The translations under genes were made by a program, and so were the position numbers. A stretch of DNA of 32,582 bases from Gammaproteobacteria bacterium (GTDB lineage: Bacteria; Pseudomonadota; Gammaproteobacteria; S012-40). Below the pieces are notes generated by a model that was not told the DNA's origin, searched no databases, and was given only the letters and a program-made list of their open reading frames with translations. Location of the stretch: NCBI GenBank assembly GCA_029883265.1, contig JAOUJM010000025.1, forward strand, positions 1-32,582, given 5' to 3'. Position 1 is the first letter of the stretch; every line of letters starts with the position of its first letter. Positions 28,442 to 32,582 of this stretch are shown piece by piece.

Positions 28442-28452
28442 GCTAGCGAAGA

Positions 28453-29121
28453 TTATTTTGTGAGTAAATTGTTACTGCGCTTAAGATACGTTTCTACACT
28501 TTCCAAATCATTTTGGCCGGGATAAGTGGCTATTTCGCCATTGGCGGTTAAGCGTGGGGCTAGTGATTTGGATAATTGGTCGGTTTCTAATTCCATGTAA
28601 TATTGGTCTTTCGCTGTTAAATCAGAACTGGCGATCCAATCTCTAGGATACGCACATTTACCAGCGCGTTGCAATTTAGCATTACCCCATCCGATAATGC
28701 GACCAAAACGACTGTCTTCGCGCCATTCCGTCCAATCTTTAAATGCCATAGCCGGCACTTGGCCGCCAACATCATAGGTGGTGTGAAGTAAAGTCATGTG
28801 GTCATGACCAACATCTTTTGCATAGTCACCGGTCATTTTGACTTCGTCACCTTCTTGGTAATAACGGCCATTCCAATCGGGGAAAGTAGTCGAATACCAA
28901 ACACCTTGAATGCTGGTGCCAACTTGGGCGTAAGGTAAAAAACAAATGCCTTGCGTGGCCCATTGTTGATGGTTTGTTGTAGGATCATTATAGTAAGTGA
29001 TATACCAAAGATTGCCACCATCAAATACATTAGGCTTGGGTGGATTTGCTAGCGCAGCGCCGGCAAACAAGCTTGCACTGATCGCAATTGCTGCCAATTG
29101 TACTCGTTTTGTAATTTTCAT
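28453..29121 (-). CDS. Secreted protein of unknown family
   Basis: The start at 29121 is fixed by AGGAGG seven bases upstream; the longer frame to 29184 is not needed. The 222-residue product begins MKITKRVQ and has a clean Sec signal ending in ALA, then a mature domain rich in aromatic residues: GNLWYITYYNDPTTNHQQW, QGICFLPY, GVWYSTTFPDWNGRYYQEGD, DVGHDHMTLLH and FKDWTEWRED. Only two cysteines are seen in the mature part (ICF and KCAYP), which could form a disulfide. There is no CxxCH haem site. The pattern suggests a beta-rich periplasmic or secreted protein; I do not recognise the family. It stands alone with its own terminator and a strong ribosome site, hinting at high expression. Confidence 0.8.
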   Translation of the reverse strand: MKITKRVQLAAIAISASLFAGAALANPPKPNVFDGGNLWYITYYNDPTTNHQQWATQGICFLPYAQVGTSIQGVWYSTTFPDWNGRYYQEGDEVKMTGDYAKDVGHDHMTLLHTTYDVGGQVPAMAFKDWTEWREDSRFGRIIGWGNAKLQRAGKCAYPRDWIASSDLTAKDQYYMELETDQLSKSLAPRLTANGEIATYPGQNDLESVETYLKRSNNLLTK

Positions 29122-29465
29122 AACATTACCTCCTTGATAATGTATATCAATAGTATTTGGGACTTTTATGGTTCGACACAACATCCATGTCGCGCTAAAA
29201 GCCTAACAGATGGTAAGTTTTAAATTAGTGAAATATTTCACATATGTTTTTGGCGAAACTTCATAGTGCAGCAAGAAGTTAAAGCGATATTGCTTGCCAT
29301 AGCGGGAAAACCAAGTGAATTGAAAACGCTTGGGAGATATTAAAAGTGGTTTGTTGAATTCTGCATAAAAATTGATACTGCTCAGGTTTGCCAGCTCGAA
29401 ACAAATAGTTGATTAATGCCCATGAGTTGTTTTCTGTTCAAGAAAATAATAGGCCATATAAAATG
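29122..29465. other. Upstream region of the secreted-protein gene
   Basis: The 344 bases between this gene and the acetyltransferase hold no credible gene. They contain the inverted repeat at 29134-29150 and, on the minus strand just upstream of it, a possible -10 (TACTAT) without a clear -35. Confidence 0.5.
29134..29150. repeat. Inverted repeat overlapping the ribosome site of the secreted-protein gene
   Basis: TTGATA (29134-29139) and TATCAA (29145-29150) are perfect complements with a five-base spacer. They abut the AGGAGG on the minus strand (plus CCTCCT from 29129). The half-sites resemble TTGAT/ATCAA of FNR, but the spacer is wrong for FNR. It could be an operator or a small hairpin beside the ribosome site. 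Confidence 0.4.
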
Positions 29466-29957
29466 TTATGATTTTTTCAGCACTTTCGCGGCTTGTACGC
29501 GAAACGGTCGGTAACCCAGTTGTGCCCAGGAAACTTCTGCTTCAATATTACCAAGAATAAAACTTAACTCAATAGCGCTGACTTGTTGTTCTTCAAACCA
29601 AATTTCTATAGCACTGACTAATTGCTGCGCCAACCCTTTACGACGTTGGGATTGATCCACCCAACAAGATTCGATTTTACCCACAGGCGCGGCAGTCGGT
29701 ACGAGAATTGAGGGTGAGGCGACTAAACCATGAATAAATGCACATGGCATGGCTTGCTCTTGCGCAATTAAAATGTGTTGATGTGTTTCGGCTAATACTG
29801 TTTGAAAATATTCAGCGGGCACTTGTAAATTATCTAATAGTTGTTTAGCATAATTACTATCAGCACTATCGCTAATGTGTCGCACCATGGCGCGCATACC
29901 ATCAACTAAAAATTCAATATCGTTTTCTGTGGCAGGTCGAATAATTAAATCGTTCAT
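29466..29957 (-). CDS. GNAT family N-acetyltransferase in the DUF1538 operon
   Basis: The 163-residue protein has the GNAT order: N-terminal IIRPATENDIEFL, a strand IESCWVDQSQ leading into the acetyl-CoA loop RRKGLAQQL, and the C-terminal WAQLGYRPFR strand common to many GNATs. It follows the CBS gene by five bases, so it is probably the last gene of the transporter operon. Substrate unknown; acetylation of a partner protein or a polyamine-like solute are both possible. Confidence 0.85.
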   Translation of the reverse strand: MNDLIIRPATENDIEFLVDGMRAMVRHISDSADSNYAKQLLDNLQVPAEYFQTVLAETHQHILIAQEQAMPCAFIHGLVASPSILVPTAAPVGKIESCWVDQSQRRKGLAQQLVSAIEIWFEEQQVSAIELSFILGNIEAEVSWAQLGYRPFRVQAAKVLKKS

Positions 29958-29962
29958 ACAAA

Positions 29963-30367
29963 TTAAATGTGATTCACAAATCCTTTTAACACCAAATCGG
30001 TAAAGCTGACGATACCAACAACTTCGCCATTTTCAACCACAGGTGCGCGAGAAATATCAAAACGATCAAACAAGCGTGCACAATAACGAATATCCATGGA
30101 TGGATCAACATTCATCACGGGTTTGGTCATGACTTCATAAACATTAATACGATCAGCCGACAGGTCTTTGGCTAAAACTTTCCGTGCAATATCGGATAAC
30201 AGCAACATACCATACTCATCATTATCATGACGTTTTTGCACAATCAGACACTTGGTTTCCACATGCTGCATAGTTTTCAATGCTTGACTAATTGTATCCA
30301 TACCGTCGACTAAATCAAATTGGGTTTTCATGACTTCTTTAACTCGTATCAATTTGCGTTCGCTCAT
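29963..30367 (-). CDS. Tandem CBS domain protein
   Basis: This 134-residue protein consists of two CBS domains, about residues 10-68 (VKEVMKTQF ... GMLLLSDIARKVL) and 75-132 (VYEVMTKPVMNV ... GIVSFTDLVLKG). Stand-alone CBS pairs bind AMP, ATP or SAM and regulate partner enzymes or transporters. Its ATG overlaps the PII-like stop by four bases (ATGA). Its place directly after the PII-like gene in a transporter operon suggests a second sensor for the same membrane complex, by inference. Confidence 0.92.
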   Translation of the reverse strand: MSERKLIRVKEVMKTQFDLVDGMDTISQALKTMQHVETKCLIVQKRHDNDEYGMLLLSDIARKVLAKDLSADRINVYEVMTKPVMNVDPSMDIRYCARLFDRFDISRAPVVENGEVVGIVSFTDLVLKGFVNHI

Positions 30368-30714
30368 AGCTCGTCCTCCACAAGTTTGGATAAAGCGCTT
30401 ACTTGATGCGATACGCCGACCGCATCTTCCACATTAATTTGAAAAGCAATTCCAGCACCGGAGTTTTCATCCATACTGGCGACTAGCTCGATTTTCTCAA
30501 GAATTTTCCTCGACAAATGTTCTTCTACTAAAAACAGAATCATATCGCGTTGCGTCTCAAGCGAAAGCCCAAAAAATGTTTTTACTGGTTCCAGCCCCTC
30601 ACCACGGGCGTGATTAATAACCGTCGCCCCTGTTGCGCCTTCCTTACGAGCCGCGTCCATCACATCTTCGGTGCGATCATCGGGTACTAATGCAATAATT
30701 AATTTAAAGTGCAT
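30364..30714 (-). CDS. PII-like (GlnB-superfamily) signalling protein
   Basis: The start at 30714 has GGAG seven bases upstream and lies two bases past the upstream stop; the longer frame reaching into the membrane protein gene is rejected. The 116-residue product begins MHFKLIIALVPDDRTEDVM, as PII-like ferredoxin-fold proteins do. It has a loop region GEGLEPVKTFFGLSLETQRD in the T-loop position and closes with ENSGAGIAFQINVEDAVGV. The loop lacks the usual PII uridylylation tyrosine context, so it is a PII-like relative rather than GlnB or GlnK. PII-like proteins often regulate a neighbouring transporter in response to nucleotides; here the neighbours are two DUF1538 proteins. Confidence 0.85.
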   Translation of the reverse strand: MHFKLIIALVPDDRTEDVMDAARKEGATGATVINHARGEGLEPVKTFFGLSLETQRDMILFLVEEHLSRKILEKIELVASMDENSGAGIAFQINVEDAVGVSHQVSALSKLVEDEL

Positions 30715-30716
30715 GA

Positions 30717-31499
30717 TTATGCTCCTTTTTGTTTTGCTCGTTTTTGCTTGAGCGCTAACATGAATTCGGTGACTTGCGCATAAGCCATAACAGTAATCAT
30801 TGGAAATAAACAAGTAAATGCAATCAAACCAAATCCATCCAATAGGGGACTTCGTCCGGGTACAGTACTCGCCAAACCAAGTCCCAAGGCGGCAATTAAT
30901 GGTACCGTCACGGTCGACGTCGTCACACCACCCGAATCATAGGCCAACGCAATAATTGATCGAGGTGCAAAAAAAGTTTGAATTACGACAATGACATAAA
31001 GCGCAATGATGTAATAATGCAACGGCGTACCCGTGACAATACGAAAAGTTCCGAGTGAAACACCAAGCGCTGCGCCGATGCCAACAGCAATACGCAAACC
31101 CCAAACACTAATCGCCCCGGCCGACACTTGATTCGCTTTCATGGCGACTGCAATGAGTGAAGGCTCTGCCATGGTGCAGGCAAAGCCAATCGAAAAAGCA
31201 AAAAGATAAACCCATTTGTATTGTAACCAGTGAAATTCCAATCCTTCGGGATTAATAAAACTAGGATGAGTTAATTGTTCCGCCATGGTTTTGCCAAGTG
31301 GGAATAAGGCTTTTTCCAAACCAACTAGAAAAAAACCAAGCCCAAGCAAGACCAAACCAAAGCCTATCAGTACCCGTTTGAAATTTGGAATAGGTTTGCG
31401 GATAACAAAAAACTGAAAAAACAAAATAATCAACGCAATTGGCAACACATCCAAAATGGTTTGCGCAGTAACGGTAAAAAGCTCTATAAGTAACTCCAT
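30717..31499 (-). CDS. DUF1538 integral membrane protein, second subunit
   Basis: The 260-residue protein has about six to seven hydrophobic segments and the DUF1538 signatures GLEKALFPLG (60-69), TMAEPSLIAVA (109-119), [11 protein letters not shown] (186-196) and DGFGLIAF (221-228). It is a paralogue of the next gene upstream, with the AYDSGG motif at the same residue number. From memory, a DUF1538 pair in Halomonas (named UmpAB) has been reported to act as a two-component sodium, lithium and potassium/proton antiporter; I could not check that here. The C-terminus is basic (KQKRAKQKGA). Its ATG shares one base with the upstream stop (TAATG). Confidence 0.88.
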   Translation of the reverse strand: MELLIELFTVTAQTILDVLPIALIILFFQFFVIRKPIPNFKRVLIGFGLVLLGLGFFLVGLEKALFPLGKTMAEQLTHPSFINPEGLEFHWLQYKWVYLFAFSIGFACTMAEPSLIAVAMKANQVSAGAISVWGLRIAVGIGAALGVSLGTFRIVTGTPLHYYIIALYVIVVIQTFFAPRSIIALAYDSGGVTTSTVTVPLIAALGLGLASTVPGRSPLLDGFGLIAFTCLFPMITVMAYAQVTEFMLALKQKRAKQKGA

Positions 31500-32230
31500 T
31501 AAACGAGCACCCCGTAAACCATAACGAATATCATTGGGAACAATGACGCAAATGCAATCAAACCAAATCCATCCAACATGGGATTCCGCCCTTTGATACT
31601 AGAGGCAAGCCCAACGCCCAGTGCTGTTACCAGTGGTACTGTAATCGTTGACGTCGTCACGCCACCTGAATCATAAGCGATACCAATAATTTCTTTCGGC
31701 GCAAAAGCGGTCATAACGACTACACCAATATAACCTGAGATAATTAAATAGTGAATCGGCCAGCCCTTAATAATTCGAATCACGCCGACAACAATAGCCG
31801 TGCCCACCGATAACGCCACAGTCAAACGCAGACCAAACGCATAATCATCTCTAGCCATTTCTGTATTGGCAACAATACCTGCTTGCGCGGCGACATTCGC
31901 AGCTTCACCCGCGACCGCAATCAACGTAGGTTCCGCTACAGTCGTACCAAAACCCAGTGAAAAAGCAAATGCCAACAGCCACCAAATATTTCCTTTTCGG
32001 GCAAAAGCAAAAGCCATGTTTTCGCCTAACGGAAAAAGTCCCATTTCCAAACCACGAATAAATAACGAAAGGCCTATGGCCACCAGAAATGCGCCAATAA
32101 TGATTTCCAGAATATTGGGCAATGTTTGCGGAAGTACAAAAAACTGAAAAAAAGTGACTACTGCAATAATAGGCAGTAGATCGCGAAAGCTTCCAAATAG
32201 CCAAGCGCTCCATGCATATATCGATTTCAT
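31499..32230 (-). CDS. DUF1538 integral membrane protein, first subunit
   Basis: This 243-residue protein (ATG at 32230; a GTG one codon earlier is possible) carries [33 protein letters not shown] and DGFGLIAF in the same order as its downstream paralogue. The extra region between the AEP motif and the next helix ([21 protein letters not shown]) distinguishes the two. Conserved acidic, serine and threonine residues inside membrane segments suit ion binding. It is the first gene of the five-gene unit; the start has only a weak ribosome site, and no clear promoter could be assigned in the 116 bases before it. Confidence 0.88.
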   Translation of the reverse strand: MKSIYAWSAWLFGSFRDLLPIIAVVTFFQFFVLPQTLPNILEIIIGAFLVAIGLSLFIRGLEMGLFPLGENMAFAFARKGNIWWLLAFAFSLGFGTTVAEPTLIAVAGEAANVAAQAGIVANTEMARDDYAFGLRLTVALSVGTAIVVGVIRIIKGWPIHYLIISGYIGVVVMTAFAPKEIIGIAYDSGGVTTSTITVPLVTALGVGLASSIKGRNPMLDGFGLIAFASLFPMIFVMVYGVLV

Positions 32231-32346
32231 CACTATAGTAAACTGTCAAGTTATTGGCTTATCTATAGGGTAGCAGGAAATGCTCCAAATGTAATAATCG
32301 TTTTAAATCTCAAATAATTAACTGAATGTTTTATAAAACTATAAAA

Positions 32347-32582
32347 CTATTCTGGTAACGATTTATTTTTAATTAATCCCACCCGCAGATCTTTGGCGAT
32401 ATAAATTGCTTTACCCTGGTATTTAACCAGCCCATCGGCAATACCTAAGGGCAATGGTTGCTTAAACACTCGTTTAATGTCGAGTTGGTATTCAATGCTT
32501 CCTGCCTGCGGATAAATTTGCCCACGAAACTTCACTTCACCTACGCCCAACGCACGACCACGTCCCGCTAGGCCAGAACAGG
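32347..32582 (-). CDS. fabA: 3-hydroxydecanoyl-ACP dehydratase/isomerase FabA, C-terminal part
   Basis: The frame is open to the window edge, so only about the last 77 residues are seen. They contain GRGRALGVGEVKFRGQ, IKRVFKQPLPLGIADG, and the terminal AIYIAKDLRVGL, which line up with the E. coli FabA C-terminus. FabA dehydrates 3-hydroxydecanoyl-ACP and isomerises the product, starting unsaturated fatty acid synthesis. The catalytic His and Asp lie in the missing part. The start is outside the window; the TTG at 32550 is internal. Confidence 0.92.
   Translation of the reverse strand, partial: CSGLAGRGRALGVGEVKFRGQIYPQAGSIEYQLDIKRVFKQPLPLGIADGLVKYQGKAIYIAKDLRVGLIKNKSLPE

Larger units (their letters stand above)
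27202..28452. other. Gene-poor AT-rich region
   Basis: About 1,250 bases between the orphan gene and the secreted-protein gene. It holds overlapping short ORFs on both strands (27243-27497 plus, 27284-27511 minus, 27885-28157 plus) that I cannot support, one candidate small lipoprotein (27677-27874), four CCAGG copies (27682-27701) and the terminator of the secreted-protein gene. It may be decayed coding DNA. Confidence 0.5.

Noticed and set aside
28453-29121. Assignment of the secreted protein as a cytochrome P460 or other haem protein
   Set aside because: No CxxCH motif is present in the mature chain.
29134-29150. FNR box upstream of the secreted-protein gene
   Set aside because: The half-sites TTGAT and ATCAA are present, but seven bases separate them instead of four, so it was kept only as an inverted repeat.
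32328-32339. GTTTTATAAAAC palindrome as a fabA terminator
   Set aside because: It has no GC stem and no following T-run, so it cannot be supported as a terminator.

Overview
The window reads as chromosomal DNA of a moderately AT-rich gammaproteobacterium. The evidence is the hslVU - DUF971 - ubiE - ubiJ - ubiB order, a dapF - DUF484 pair, an oxygen-independent HemN and a FabA, all typical of that class. I cannot name a genus. I saw no rRNA, tRNA, insertion sequence, phage module or CRISPR array.

Layout: (1) 25-2790 is a large MalT-like LuxR regulator and 3079-4056 a dihaem lipoprotein cytochrome. (2) 4223-13237 is one minus-strand run of ten genes with no gap over 18 bases: hslV, hslU, DUF971, ubiE, an RDD membrane protein, ubiJ, ubiB, a two-HKD phospholipase D/cardiolipin synthase-type enzyme, an unrecognised exported protein and an NAD(P)-dependent epimerase. 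Most junctions from ubiE onward overlap by one or four bases, so protein quality control, ubiquinone synthesis and envelope-lipid functions appear co-transcribed. (3) 13632-16979 is a loose minus-strand group: a Cys-rich unknown, a GFA-type zinc protein, a DUF1835 protein, a GNAT acetyltransferase and a nitrilase-family amidohydrolase. (4) 17534-18562 is a plus-strand dihaem cytochrome c peroxidase, ending at a bidirectional terminator shared with DUF484, which lies next to dapF. hemN diverges from dapF and ends at a second bidirectional terminator facing a 670-residue repeat-built lipoprotein. (5) 24179-25843 is a chemoreceptor. (6) 25844-28452 is gene-poor, with one unrecognised helical protein and a candidate small lipoprotein whose end carries four CCAGG units. 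(7) 28453-29121 is an unrecognised secreted protein with a strong ribosome site beside an inverted repeat.

(8) The most interesting part is 29466-32230: two paralogous DUF1538 membrane proteins, a PII-like signalling protein, a tandem-CBS protein and a GNAT acetyltransferase, packed with overlaps or gaps of a few bases. It looks like a two-subunit ion transporter co-expressed with two small nucleotide- or metabolite-sensing proteins. The window ends inside fabA.

Several longest-ORF starts were shortened because a better ribosome binding site lies inside: hslV, the GFA protein, DUF1835, the PII-like protein, the secreted protein at 29121 and the orphan at 27201.
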